A stretch of 37,994 nt of DNA, from assembly GCF_022829635.1 (NCBI RefSeq), contig NZ_JAKSYO010000038.1, positions 1 to 37,994 on the forward strand, in the 5' to 3' direction. Under the pieces are notes generated by a model that did not search any database, had not been told where the DNA came from, and was given only the letters and a program-made list of their open reading frames with translations. A program made the position numbers and the translations under genes. The stretch comes from Methylobacterium sp. E-066 (GTDB lineage: Bacteria; Pseudomonadota; Alphaproteobacteria; Rhizobiales; Beijerinckiaceae). Position 1 is the first letter of the stretch. Every line of letters starts with the position of its first letter. This document shows positions 23,264-31,768 of this stretch, one piece after another.

Positions 23264-24211
23264 ATGAGTGAGCTCTATCGCCTTGTCTACGCCAGCAAGA
23301 ACCTATTTCACGGATCTGAGGCTGAACTGACGGCCGTTGTCGGGCAGATCCTGGCCTCATCGCAGCGGAACAACGCTCGGGCGGATGTGACCGGAGCGCT
23401 GATGTTCAACGCTGGAGCCTTCGCTCAGGTTTTGGAGGGACCAAGACAGGGGGTCGAAGAGACATTCGAGCGGATCCAGTGCGATGGCCGTCACGGCGAC
23501 GTGACGGTTCTTCAGTGCGGTCCGACGGAAAGCCGCAACTTCGCGAACTGGTCCATGGCCTACGTCGGCGCGTCCGTCGGAGGGCAAGCGCGCTTCAGCC
23601 GTCTCGCGGCCGAGAGCGGGTTCGACCTGTCCAGGCTGGACGGCGACACCGTGTTCACCATGCTGCATGAGCTGGTGCTGGAGGAGGAAGGTGTGCCCCT
23701 CGCGCTCGCCGCCGCTCCGTCGATCGAACCACCTGAGGTTCATCCCCCGGCAGGGCTGGATGTCGAGCAACTGAAAACAGAAATCGCGCAGCTTCGACCT
23801 GACGCGCCAGCCACGCGGACGTCATCACCGGTGAGCAATCAGCGGGCTGCTGAGGTCAAGAATGCCGGGCTACAATCCCTTCCCATCCGCGATGTGAACC
23901 GTTCGCCGAAGGGAGCGACCGACGCTGCCCTCTATGTGCTCAAAGCCGCCTTAGCGAGTGAGCGGCAACGCACGAGCGATCTACGGACTGAGATCGACAC
24001 GTTGCAAGTCGCGTTGGCATCGAGCGAGGATCAGCTTGCTGCCATGCGGGCAGAACGGGATCGTTGGGCAGGACGTGCGCAGCTTCTCGCGACGGCGATG
24101 GCTCAGGAAGCCGGCGACATCCAGATGTCGGCTTATCGAGTCGGCTTGCTCGAAACCTTGCCCAACGGAGAGGCCGGTTTGAAAGACGACGCCGACGTTC
24201 TGGCCGCCTGA
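23264..24211 (+). CDS. BLUF-domain blue-light sensor with coiled-coil tail, 315 aa
   Basis: The N-terminal BLUF domain binds FAD and senses blue light. The expected residues are present: Y9 (RLVYASKN), N37 (RNNARADVTG), Q55 (GAFAQVLEGP) and W96/M98 (FANWSMAYVG). After a linker, residues about 225-285 form a predicted coiled coil (RTSDLRTEIDTLQVALASSE). No enzymatic domain follows, unlike BlrP1 where BLUF is fused to EAL. The gene lies 30 bp after the GGDEF-EAL gene in the same direction, so light may control that enzyme in trans (inference). Confidence 0.92.
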   Translation: MSELYRLVYASKNLFHGSEAELTAVVGQILASSQRNNARADVTGALMFNAGAFAQVLEGPRQGVEETFERIQCDGRHGDVTVLQCGPTESRNFANWSMAYVGASVGGQARFSRLAAESGFDLSRLDGDTVFTMLHELVLEEEGVPLALAAAPSIEPPEVHPPAGLDVEQLKTEIAQLRPDAPATRTSSPVSNQRAAEVKNAGLQSLPIRDVNRSPKGATDAALYVLKAALASERQRTSDLRTEIDTLQVALASSEDQLAAMRAERDRWAGRAQLLATAMAQEAGDIQMSAYRVGLLETLPNGEAGLKDDADVLAA

Positions 24212-24425
24212 ACACGCGATCCCAGGGGGCTGCTGCTGAAACGGCGTGGGGCCGGCGGGCGCGACCAAAGCTGTTGGTGCTCGAACCCCATCCGGATCCA
24301 ACATCTCTAACCATCGCGCCAGCGATCGGCCCCGGTGCCGGACCTATCCAGTACGGAACGCTACATTGCGTCGCTCTGTTACTGCGGCTTCCGGGAGTGA
24401 GCCCGCGAATGCCGAGGACGACGTC

Positions 24426-24893
24426 ATGAGCCTGTTCGGATCGATCATCTCGAAGATTTTCGGCGGCGGAGCAGCGACTGCACAGGCGTCTGCGCCGCAG
24501 GCATCCGATACCCCGACCGTATCCCCCGCTGCTACCGGAACGGGCGGTGCTGGCAGCGGCACCAGCGGCGCGACCGCACCCACAATGGGTGGTGCGGCGT
24601 CGCCCACCAGTGCGCCTACGGGCTCGGCAGCGAGCGTCGACGTCGGTCAGGTCTTGAGCGACATGGCCGCCAAGAAGGGTGAGAACCTGAACTACAAGCA
24701 GTCGATCGTGGACCTTTTGAAGCTGCTGGACCTCAACAGCAGTCTCCCGGCTCGCAAGCAGCTGGCCGACGAACTGCACTACACCGGCGACAAGGACGAC
24801 TCGGCTACGATGAACGTCTGGCTGCACAAGCAGGTGGTTCAGAAGCTCGCCGAGAACGGCGGCAAAGTCCCCTCTGATATGCAGCACACTTAA
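24426..24893 (+). CDS. DUF3597 domain protein, 155 aa
   Basis: Begins MSLFGSIISKIFGGG and, after an Ala/Thr/Gly-rich linker, ends in the DUF3597 domain: VDVGQVLSDMAAKKGENLNY, SIVDLLKLLDLNSSLPARKQ, YTGDKDDSATMNVWLHKQVV. The family is found in many Proteobacteria and resembles small cytoplasmic stress-type proteins, without a known activity. The ATG at 24426 is chosen because the family starts there; upstream codons are not conserved in style. Confidence 0.88.
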   Translation: MSLFGSIISKIFGGGAATAQASAPQASDTPTVSPAATGTGGAGSGTSGATAPTMGGAASPTSAPTGSAASVDVGQVLSDMAAKKGENLNYKQSIVDLLKLLDLNSSLPARKQLADELHYTGDKDDSATMNVWLHKQVVQKLAENGGKVPSDMQHT

Positions 24894-25320
24894 GGCAGTA
24901 GCAGTAGTGGGGTGATGTGCGGGGGCTGTTAACCACCCTGTCCCACCATACCCGCAGCGACCGGCCGTGAGCCGAGCGCCGGCGGAGCAACACCGAGGTC
25001 TTCTCCCCTCGATACTCGGTGCGGCCTCTCCGGCGCAGTCGCGCTAAGGCCCAGGCTGATAGTCATGCCGACGCGGCGACAGCCTCCCTAGCGCCTGCTA
25101 CAGGACCCCCTCTTCCCGTCAGTGCGCCCGAGGCGTTCGCGACACCGCAAAGCGTGCGGCGGGCAAGCTCGCGACGACAGGCGTTCTCCGGGCTAGTTCC
25201 CCGCAGGGCGCCCGTGAAGCCTCGGCCGGGCAGTCGCGTGAGGGTCGGTGCGACGGGGGAACTGAACACCGCAGGCGCCGGCCCATGGCCAAACTCAACG
25301 GCTGGAGACTTCTGCTGCGT
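24894..25320. other. Intergenic region with dispersed repeat copy C
   Basis: This 427-bp gap between a rightward and a leftward gene holds no convincing coding sequence. About 170 bp of it is repeat copy C. The leftward frame across the repeat (APTLTRLPGRGFTGAL...) resembles the frame through copy A, but it has no start context and reads as repeat-derived. Confidence 0.6.
25091..25263 (-). repeat. Dispersed repeat, copy C (about 173 bp)
   Basis: Begins GCGCCTGCTAC and ends GGGGGAACT, like copy B. Perfect 8-base inverted arms AGTTCCCC (25195-25202) and GGGGAACT (25256-25263) enclose a conserved 53-base core containing GGCAGTCGCGTGAGGGTCGG. The left part carries CGCCCGAGGCGTTCGCGACA, identical in copy B. 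Confidence 0.8.
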
Positions 25321-26862
25321 CTACGAGGTGCACACGAGTTTCAGTCTGGGTGGGATTGCCGGAACGCACTGCTGTCCCGCACAACGGGTCTGATTGCGAC
25401 CACTTGTTTTGGCTTCGTAGAGTGCGGCATCGGCGAGACGATACAAATCCGCAAGCGCAGATAATGCCGTGCCGTTCGGCGCGCCGGCGGCGAGCCCTAT
25501 GCTGACCGTGATAACCCCAGCCGTGATGCCAGCTGATCCGATCGCCAGGGTCGATACCTCGGTGTGAACCTTCTCCGCGATGCGAAGAGCCCCTGCCTCG
25601 TCCGTATTTGGCAGGAGAATAGCAAACTCCTCGCCGCCGACCCGGCAGACGAGGTCGTTAGGCCGGTGCACACTGGCCGAAAGGCAGCGTGCCAAACCTT
25701 GCAGGACCTCATCCCCGACCTGGTGGCCATAGCGGTCGTTGAAGCGTTTGAAGTGATCGGCGTCGACGATGAGCAGCGACAGCGACTTGCTGTTGTGTCG
25801 GGCGCTTTCCCAGGCCCGGGCACCGGCGTGCTCGAAGGCTCTTCGATTGGGAAGACGGGTCAAGGTGTCGGTCAGCGACAGCCTTTCGAGCTCGCTCTGC
25901 ATCGCTTCACGGCGGTGCAGTTCGCGCCCAAACAGAAGCGACAGGGCGATCGTGACACCGCAGAGCACCAGCACGATGCCGCCGATGACGAGGGCCTTCA
26001 CGCGCCACTCCGCCTCGATCTCGTCGGTCGATAAGGCGATGTTAAGGATCAGCGGCAAGTCGCCGACGCGCGTGAAGGTGTAGTGCCGCTCGATGCCGTC
26101 CCGGACCGAGGTATGGACGAAACTGCCGCTGTTCTGACGCAAGAACCCTTGGAAGGTTGGGGCGCCAGCGATGTTGGCGCCAATGTCGGCCTCGACGAAG
26201 GGCTGGCGCATCACCCGTGTGCCGTCGCGCAGGTACAGGTTGATCGCGCCGTCCCGCCCGAGCGCGATCTGACTGAACAGCCGCGTGAAGTAGGACAGCT
26301 TCACGCTGCCCAGAACCACGCCCCCGAAGGTGCCGTCGGGTTTGTTGATGCGGCGGCTGAAGGGCAGCATCCGTTCCCCGGTCAGGCGCGAGACGATCGG
26401 ACGCCCGATGTGAAGGCCGAGGCCGGCCCGCGCTTTATGGACCTGGAAGTACTCGCGATCCGAGTAATGGCCCTTGCGCGGTGGGACGGCATCGATGTCG
26501 GCGACGATGCCGCCGTGCTCATCGATGACGATCATCACCCCCATGTCGCGGGCGGTGGCGGCGCGATCGAACAGGATGAGCTGGCGTAGCTCCGGAGTTA
26601 GTTCTGCGAGCCCTGGCGTCCTAAGGTTGTCGACCGCGGCTTGGATCGAGAGATCATACATCTCGACGTTGCGGGCTACGTCGCGCTCTAGGACCTGCAA
26701 GAGGTTTCTGGATGTCTGCTCGGCCTTATCCCAAGCGTCCTGCCGCAGATCCAGCAGCATTATGCCGGATGCAGCCAGCATGCCGACTGGAGCCAGTACG
26801 CCGAGTGCGATCCAAGTGCGGGCAGAGCTGAATGGACGAACCAGCCGGGGAAGCAGAGACAT
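25321..26862 (-). CDS. membrane Cache-GGDEF diguanylate cyclase, 513 aa
   Basis: Two membrane helices (about residues 18-38 and 290-312) frame a periplasmic Cache-type sensor with the typical DREYFQVHKARAGLGLHIGR and VLGSVKLSYFTRLF segments. The cytoplasmic GGDEF domain has LTDTLTRLPNRRAFEHAG, DADHFKRFNDRYGHQVGD and an active GGEEF at 409-413, with I-site RPND at 400-403. It should make c-di-GMP in response to an external ligand, with product inhibition. It is the last gene of a leftward run containing a chemoreceptor and CheY. Confidence 0.92.
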   Translation of the reverse strand: MSLLPRLVRPFSSARTWIALGVLAPVGMLAASGIMLLDLRQDAWDKAEQTSRNLLQVLERDVARNVEMYDLSIQAAVDNLRTPGLAELTPELRQLILFDRAATARDMGVMIVIDEHGGIVADIDAVPPRKGHYSDREYFQVHKARAGLGLHIGRPIVSRLTGERMLPFSRRINKPDGTFGGVVLGSVKLSYFTRLFSQIALGRDGAINLYLRDGTRVMRQPFVEADIGANIAGAPTFQGFLRQNSGSFVHTSVRDGIERHYTFTRVGDLPLILNIALSTDEIEAEWRVKALVIGGIVLVLCGVTIALSLLFGRELHRREAMQSELERLSLTDTLTRLPNRRAFEHAGARAWESARHNSKSLSLLIVDADHFKRFNDRYGHQVGDEVLQGLARCLSASVHRPNDLVCRVGGEEFAILLPNTDEAGALRIAEKVHTEVSTLAIGSAGITAGVITVSIGLAAGAPNGTALSALADLYRLADAALYEAKTSGRNQTRCAGQQCVPAIPPRLKLVCTS

Positions 26863-26952
26863 CGCGTACCTCGCTGTATTCCCTCCGCATCAAACCGTGG
26901 CATGCCAAGACTTAAGCGATCGTTACCTCGACGGATGACCGTGCCTTCCTCG

Positions 26953-27369
26953 TTATCGGACAACCAAAACGGTATCGTTGCCGATATTTCCAAAACAGAT
27001 GGCTTCGATCTTGGTCTTCAACGTTATGATAGTAAAAGGTTTGCCGATATAGTTGTCTACGCCCGCTCTCTTTGCCGCTAGTACATTTTTGATTTTAGAC
27101 TCAGCAGTGATCATGAGGAACGGGGTAGACCACAAGTTCTCGTCAGAACGTACATGCTGCAGCAATTCGTAGCCAGTCATTGGCTGCATGTTCCAATCGG
27201 AGATCACAAGTCCGTATTTGCGATTTCTCAGGCGAGTAAGCGCAGTTGTGCCGTCAGATGCGTCGTCGATCTCTGAAAAACCGAGTTGCTTCAATAAATT
27301 TCGGATGATGCGTACCATCGTCTGTGCGTCATCGACGACGAGGATCGGCATACTCAAGTCAAGGAACAT
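26953..27369 (-). CDS. CheY-like response regulator, 138 aa
   Basis: Single receiver domain. The acidic pair is in ILVVDDAQTMVRIIRNLL, the phosphoacceptor Asp in GLVISDWNMQPMTGYELL, the Thr in FLMITAES and the Lys in YIGKPFTI. These match CheY closely, including the DWNMP-type loop (DWNMQ here). It probably receives phosphate from CheA and acts on the flagellar motor or competes for phosphate. The C-terminal NIGNDTVLVVR extends beyond the normal CheY end. A start at the second Met (MPILVV) is possible. Confidence 0.9.
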   Translation of the reverse strand: MFLDLSMPILVVDDAQTMVRIIRNLLKQLGFSEIDDASDGTTALTRLRNRKYGLVISDWNMQPMTGYELLQHVRSDENLWSTPFLMITAESKIKNVLAAKRAGVDNYIGKPFTIITLKTKIEAICFGNIGNDTVLVVR

Positions 27370-27413
27370 ATGCGACCTGCTTATCTGTAATATTTTTGGA
27401 TGAGGGGTAAAAT

Positions 27414-27638
27414 CTATTCGAATCCGCTGATGACATACTTATCCGCGTCACAGGTAGGGCGGGCCAGCCGGTCTAAGCTTAGTAGAGCGCCATTATCGTT
27501 GTCAGCGATTGCCAAGAACGCGGATCTGCGCCCCGCGAGAACCCAAAAATCCCCTATATTGATGGCGTGGGCCAGGGCTGCCGTGGGACTTTCGATCTTG
27601 TCGATGGGAACCATGGACCAGAGATCCACAGTTCCCAT
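27414..27638 (-). CDS. orphan small protein between chemoreceptor and CheY, 74 aa
   Basis: Starts at the ATG at 27638, 7 bp after the chemoreceptor stop, with AAGG upstream. The product reads MGTVDLWSMVPIDKIESPTA, AINIGDFWVLAGRRSAFLAI and DNDNGALLSLDRLARP. The mix of hydrophobic and acidic residues is protein-like, and it fills the space between two chemotaxis genes in the same direction. No family is recognised. It may be an accessory signalling protein. The frame upstream of the ATG overlaps the chemoreceptor and is discounted. Confidence 0.55.
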   Translation of the reverse strand: MGTVDLWSMVPIDKIESPTAALAHAINIGDFWVLAGRRSAFLAIADNDNGALLSLDRLARPTCDADKYVISGFE

Positions 27639-27645
27639 CGTCGCC

Positions 27646-29346
27646 TTACGCCGCACGCACGGTAGCCAAGAAGCGTCCAACCTCGGCCGCGAGGTGCTCG
27701 GACTGGCGCGACAGCTCAGAGGCCGCCCCAAGCACCTGGCTCGCGGCCGCACCCGTCTCCTCGGCTGCGCCAGCCACGCCTGAGATGTTGCTGGTCACCT
27801 CACCGGTGCCCATCGCAGCCTGGCTGACGTTACGCACGATCTCCTGGGTGGCCGCGCCCTGCTGCTCGACGGCAGCCGCGATCGACGTCGCCACACCGCT
27901 GATCTCGCGGATCCGCCCGGTGATGCCGCCAATCGATGTGACGGCCTGGCCTGTCGAGGCTTGGATACGGGCGATCTGACCCGAGATCTCACTCGTGGCC
28001 TTGGCGGTCTGCTCGGCGAGTGCCTTCACCTCGGAGGCAACGACGGCGAAGCCCTTGCCAGCTGCCCCCGCCCGGGCCGCCTCGATGGTAGCGTTGAGGG
28101 CCAGTAGGTTGGTCTGGCCGGCGATGGTCGAGATCAGCCCAACCACGTCGCCGATCCGTGCGACCGCGGCGCTCAGCTCCTGGACCAAAGCACCTGTCTG
28201 ATCCGCTTCGTGCACGGCAAGCTGTGCAAGTTCAGCCGAACCAGCGACCTGCCGGCTGATCTCCTGCACCGACGAGCCCAGCTCTTCCGCTGCGGCCGCC
28301 ACGGTGTTGACGTTGCTGGCAGCCTCCTCGGCCGCTGCTGCAACCGTGGTCGACTGACTGGCCGTCTCGGTCGCGGTGGCCGTCATCGTCTGTGCTGTCG
28401 CCTGCAACTCGGTGGCGGACGAAGACACCATGCCGATGATGCCGCCGACCGCCTGTTCGAAGCTGTCGGCCATCTGGCGCATGCCGGCCTTGCGCTGTTC
28501 CTCGGCTGCTAGGCGGGCCTCCGCGGTCTCTTCTTCCAACGCCTTCATGCGGATCAGGCCATCCTTGAACACCTGAACCCCGTCTGCGATCGTCCCGATC
28601 TCGGTCTTCTCGCCCTGATGCGGGATGGCGGCGTTGAGATCGCCAGCGGCAAGGGATTGCATCGGCCCCACGACCGAACTGATACCACGCGAGATGCTCA
28701 GGACGATCAAGGCCGCCAGCGCGATCGCTAGAACCACCGCCACAAGCCCAGCGCCGACCAGCATCAGGCGCGCCTGACCATATGTCGCCTGACTATCCTT
28801 CTCTGCCTGTTGAGCGCCGTCCTGGTTGAGCTTGATGATCTTGTCGAGCGCTGTTGAAGCATTACGACGCGGTTGCACACCTTTGGCTTCGTAAAGGCTG
28901 AGCGCCTGCGCTTTCTCACCCTTGCGCGACAACACAAGGATAGGCTCGACAGTGCCCATGAAGGAGCGCCATTCACGGGAGAAGGTTTCGTAGAGCGATC
29001 GTTCCTCGGGTGAGCTGATCAGACCCTCATAGGCTTTGGCGGTCGTCTCGATCTTCTGGGCACGATCGGCGAGGTCCTTGTCGACGCTGGCCAGCATCTG
29101 TTGTTCGTCCGTCAGGATATGACGGAGCAGACTCGTCGTGTACCGTCCTGTCAGGGCATCGACTTGGCCAGCGGTGCGAACGCTCGGCAGCCAGTTCGTC
29201 TCGACGTCGAGGAGCAGCCCGTTGATTGTGGACGCACTCCACAAACCGACCGCGCTTAAACCGCCCAGGAACAGCAGAAGTACCGAGAATGCAGCGATGA
29301 GTTTGCTGCGGATAGATATGAATGGAAGCGACACAGCGGGCCTCAT
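27646..29346 (-). CDS. membrane chemoreceptor (4HB_MCP, HAMP, MCP signal), 566 aa
   Basis: The ATG at 29346 ([20 protein letters not shown]) is used. TM1 spans about residues 13-35, a periplasmic four-helix-bundle sensor about 36-190, and TM2 about 195-220 ([20 protein letters not shown]). A HAMP domain follows ([31 protein letters not shown]), then the long signalling hairpin with the tip [20 protein letters not shown]. It controls CheA. The last residues (FLATVRAA) carry no CheR/CheB pentapeptide. A 74-residue gene, CheY and a diguanylate cyclase follow in the same direction. Confidence 0.93.
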   Translation of the reverse strand: MRPAVSLPFISIRSKLIAAFSVLLLFLGGLSAVGLWSASTINGLLLDVETNWLPSVRTAGQVDALTGRYTTSLLRHILTDEQQMLASVDKDLADRAQKIETTAKAYEGLISSPEERSLYETFSREWRSFMGTVEPILVLSRKGEKAQALSLYEAKGVQPRRNASTALDKIIKLNQDGAQQAEKDSQATYGQARLMLVGAGLVAVVLAIALAALIVLSISRGISSVVGPMQSLAAGDLNAAIPHQGEKTEIGTIADGVQVFKDGLIRMKALEEETAEARLAAEEQRKAGMRQMADSFEQAVGGIIGMVSSSATELQATAQTMTATATETASQSTTVAAAAEEAASNVNTVAAAAEELGSSVQEISRQVAGSAELAQLAVHEADQTGALVQELSAAVARIGDVVGLISTIAGQTNLLALNATIEAARAGAAGKGFAVVASEVKALAEQTAKATSEISGQIARIQASTGQAVTSIGGITGRIREISGVATSIAAAVEQQGAATQEIVRNVSQAAMGTGEVTSNISGVAGAAEETGAAASQVLGAASELSRQSEHLAAEVGRFLATVRAA

Positions 29347-29489
29347 GAGGCAGCCGTCGATCCAAAAATGCTTGCAGCCGCCGGAGCTATGGCGTGCCCG
29401 AGAATAGTTAATGAGCCGCAACGCTGGGCTTTGGAATCAGGAGCCTGCAGCCCTGCACGGCAGCGGTGTTGTTTCTGGCAAATCGGTGA

Positions 29490-29732
29490 CTACCGATCCG
29501 TATTTCGATAGCGATGGCCATCTGGATGTAGGCCGAGCACGTCCATAACGCGATCCCGAGCTCCGACGTCGGCGATCGGCGCGCCATTCTCAAGCCTGAC
29601 GATCGCCTCGGGATCCACCTGGGCTAGCGCGGACAAGGTCTCGATCGAGTAGGCCCCACGCAAGCGGGCAGCGTGGATCTGCGCCGCTATCGCAGCATTC
29701 AGGGCGGTAGGCTCGTCGTCTTGGTCGCTCAT
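29490..29732 (-). CDS. small XRE-like HTH protein, 80 aa
   Basis: The ATG at 29732 (MSDQDDEPTALNAAIAAQIH) is chosen. The central part AYSIETLSALAQVDPEAIVR then LENGAPIADVG follows the XRE pattern of a helix, turn and recognition helix ending in the L/IE-x-G signature. It is shorter than most XRE regulators and has no C-terminal effector domain. It lies 61 bp after a similar small gene and 143 bp before the chemoreceptor start, all leftward. Confidence 0.65.
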   Translation of the reverse strand: MSDQDDEPTALNAAIAAQIHAARLRGAYSIETLSALAQVDPEAIVRLENGAPIADVGARDRVMDVLGLHPDGHRYRNTDR

Positions 29733-29793
29733 GGGCAGGCGGTACGTGCCGGGTCCGGCCGAAGTTTCCCCCGACGAGCTTTTTGAGACTTGG

Positions 29794-30045
29794 CTACTCC
29801 ATCCCCGACGGCCGAGGGCGTGGCATGCCAAGCTCGGTCAACCCCAGGAATAGTGCGACGCGCGTCAGCACAGCGAGCGAAGTCGTACCGCCGCTGCCGT
29901 TCTCGATAACTGCGATGACCTCGGGTGCGAGGCGTGCCAATCGGGCTGCATTTTCCAGGGACAGGCACAGACGGCCTCGTGCCGGACCAGCATGTGCCGC
30001 GAGGTTGCACAGCACGACGTGCCGCCGCTCCTCGATCTCGTCCAT
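29794..30045 (-). CDS. small XRE-like HTH protein, degenerate, 83 aa
   Basis: N-terminus MDEIEERRHVVLCNLAAHAG, then CLSLENAARLARLAPEVIAV and IENGSGGTTSLAVLTRVALF. The second block again follows the XRE order (helix, turn, helix, IE-x-G), though the turn is atypical. It is first in a leftward run that continues with the related 29490 gene and the chemoreceptor. Such tandem small HTH proteins could repress their own promoter in the 30046-30273 gap (inference). Confidence 0.6.
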   Translation of the reverse strand: MDEIEERRHVVLCNLAAHAGPARGRLCLSLENAARLARLAPEVIAVIENGSGGTTSLAVLTRVALFLGLTELGMPRPRPSGME

Positions 30046-30273
30046 GAGCGATGCTCAACCTCGCCAGGGCTCATAGCCCTCACGAAACCGTTACAATCGC
30101 CGCTACCGTTAGGAAATCCCCAGAGTTGCACTGGTGCCCTGCGCAAGTTGCAGCTGTTGCTGGCCTGCACTAACGGTTGTGCAGCGCAATCGTGTACAAT
30201 CCTGGGTCAGTTTTAAGCGATTGGACCGCCAGCGGCGCGTTCAGTCTTCTCCTCGACGAGAGCTAATCCTGCG

Positions 30274-30681
30274 ATGACCGCCACCAATGCACCGAAGCTG
30301 GCGACTGAAGCTGATCGCGCGATCGGCAGCCGCATCGCGGCGCTTCGGGCGGCACAGGGTCTGAGCCAGACCGCGCTCGGTCACGCCATTGGGGTCAGCT
30401 TCCAGCAGGTGCAGAAATACGAGAAGGGTCGCAATCGCATCGGCGCCAGCCGGCTGCAGAGGATCGCCGATCAGCTCAAGGTGCCGGTCGAGACGTTTTT
30501 TGCCAGCTCTCAGGGAAACGACGACCAGGAGGCCGTTGTCCCGGCCGTCTCCAATGACCCGAAGGTGGTGGAACTCGTTCTCGCGTTCATGGGTATCGCC
30601 GACGAGACCACACGCGATAGCGTCCTCTCCATCGTGAAGGCCGCCGCTACGATACAACGAAAGCGTGCTGGTCAGGCATAG
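30274..30681 (+). CDS. XRE-family transcriptional regulator, 135 aa
   Basis: A complete N-terminal HTH (about residues 16-72): IGSRIAALRAAQGLSQTALG, IGVSFQQVQKYEKGRNRIGA, RIADQLKVPVETFFAS. The C-terminal 60 residues (NDPKVVELVLAFMGIADETT, LSIVKAAATIQRK) form a short helical domain also found without an HTH at 10895 and after a broken HTH at 4500. Alphaproteobacterial proteins of this shape often control stress or prophage genes. It ends in a 10-bp overlap with the convergent HNH-type gene. Confidence 0.9.
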   Translation: MTATNAPKLATEADRAIGSRIAALRAAQGLSQTALGHAIGVSFQQVQKYEKGRNRIGASRLQRIADQLKVPVETFFASSQGNDDQEAVVPAVSNDPKVVELVLAFMGIADETTRDSVLSIVKAAATIQRKRAGQA

Positions 30682-31097
30682 GGCCCACCGAACAGGTCGC
30701 CCATCGCCTTCCTTCGGAACAGCGTGCGCCTGCGCCGCCTCTGATGCTCCGGACGATCGTGGATCATGTGGCATCGTTGGCAGAAGGCCGCGAGGTTGGC
30801 GTCCGCGTTGTTGGCCGTGTCGTGATCTCGGTGGGCGGCTGCCAGGACGACGTGGGTCCGGCGAGCCCGGCCGAGGATATCAACGCCAGACCTGACCCGG
30901 ATCCGGCGGCCCCACCCATCGCGCCAGCGGCTGGCCTCGGCATCCCACCAGCGCCCGTCACCGAGGTGGTAGACCATTTGCCCGTGCGGCCGCCCGCAGC
31001 TCTCACAGCGGCCCTGCGCGCGGCCAAAGCGGATCGCCATCGACAGCTCGCGCCAATCGATCGGGTAGAAGAAGCGGTGCTCGGGCCGCATCGGCAT
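30672..31097 (-). CDS. HNH-endonuclease-like protein, 141 aa
   Basis: Contains a CESCGRP zinc pair (C31, C34), AHRDHDTANN (88-97) and NLAAFCQRCHMIHD (101-114), which together fit the Cys/His-bounded HNH fold. The central insertion (YHLGDGRWWDAEASRWRDGW) is Trp-rich. HNH proteins of this size are frequent in phages and near mobile DNA and cut or nick DNA; the active His would be in AHRDHD. It converges with the XRE gene and begins the prophage-like part of the window. The C-terminus is very basic (EHQRRRRRTLFRRKAMG). Confidence 0.75.
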   Translation of the reverse strand: MPMRPEHRFFYPIDWRELSMAIRFGRAQGRCESCGRPHGQMVYHLGDGRWWDAEASRWRDGWGRRIRVRSGVDILGRARRTHVVLAAAHRDHDTANNADANLAAFCQRCHMIHDRPEHQRRRRRTLFRRKAMGDLFGGPYA

Positions 31098-31162
31098 GAC
31101 GGCGGCACTGTGCCACCAGGAGTGAAGGAAGCGTAGCGGTAGAACGCCCCTACCTACCGTTC

Positions 31163-31345
31163 ATGGACTTGTCCGACCTCGAATTCTGGGCGCTCCTCAC
31201 CATTGCGATCCTAGGCCTGTTCGTGCCGGTGATCATCGTGTGGTGGAAGGGCCGCCCGATCATGCCGATCGCGGTGCTGAGCCTCGCGTTCTGGCCTGGC
31301 GCGCTGATCCTGGCGCTGCGGTTGCGACGCCGTGAGGATCTGTAA
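31163..31345 (+). CDS. small two-span membrane protein, 60 aa
   Basis: Two hydrophobic helices, FWALLTIAILGLFVPVIIVW (about residues 8-28) and IMPIAVLSLAFWPGALILAL (about 33-52), are separated by KGRP and followed by a basic tail RLRRREDL. Likely an inner-membrane hairpin. No family is recognised; phages and bacteria both carry such proteins (a holin-like role is conceivable but unsupported). It is divergent from the HNH gene. Confidence 0.65.
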   Translation: MDLSDLEFWALLTIAILGLFVPVIIVWWKGRPIMPIAVLSLAFWPGALILALRLRRREDL

Positions 31346-31433
31346 CTTCAATCATGGCGGGAGCCTGAACGATACCGACCGTGGGGCTGTTTGCTCCCGG
31401 GTTGATCGAACCGATCGGCCTGGAGGAATGTCC

Positions 31434-31658
31434 ATGTCGATCAAGACAATCGCTCTCGCTGCAGCGCTCTCTGTCGCGCTGGTAGGAGCAGCAATGGCGC
31501 AGACACCTGCTGGCGGTGGTAGCGCCGAAGGTAACATGAACAACCCGGGCAGCGTGAAGAGCTCCTCTCAGAAGCGGATGGGAGGCCAGACCGGCATGAT
31601 GGGACGGCGACACATGACCCGTCACCGGCGTCATCACATGCGCCGCTCCCGCATGTGA
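31434..31658 (+). CDS. secreted basic small protein, 74 aa
   Basis: The start is the ATG at 31434, 7 bases after a strong GGAGG (31422-31426). The first 21 residues (MSIKTIALAAALSVALVGAA, then M) form a Sec signal peptide with cleavage expected near AMAQ. The mature protein is Gly/Asn-rich at first (GGGSAEGNMNNPGS), then rich in Arg, His and Met (GRRHMTRHRRHHMRRSRM). The His/Met content could bind copper or other metals, but this is speculation. A good terminator follows. Confidence 0.75.
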   Translation: MSIKTIALAAALSVALVGAAMAQTPAGGGSAEGNMNNPGSVKSSSQKRMGGQTGMMGRRHMTRHRRHHMRRSRM

Positions 31659-31670
31659 TCTCGGACATGG

Positions 31671-31700
31671 CAGCCCCGCAGCCGTAAAACAGCGGGGCTG
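31671..31700 (+). terminator. Rho-independent terminator
   Basis: CAGCCCCGC (31671-31679) pairs perfectly with GCGGGGCTG (31692-31700) around a 12-base A-rich loop, followed by GTTTC. It lies 13 bp after the stop of the secreted protein gene at 31434. Confidence 0.85.
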
Positions 31701-31768
31701 GTTTCAATCAAACGGTGCGGCCGGTTACCTGCAATGCTGTCCCGTCCGCGATCTGTGCCTTAAGCTAG

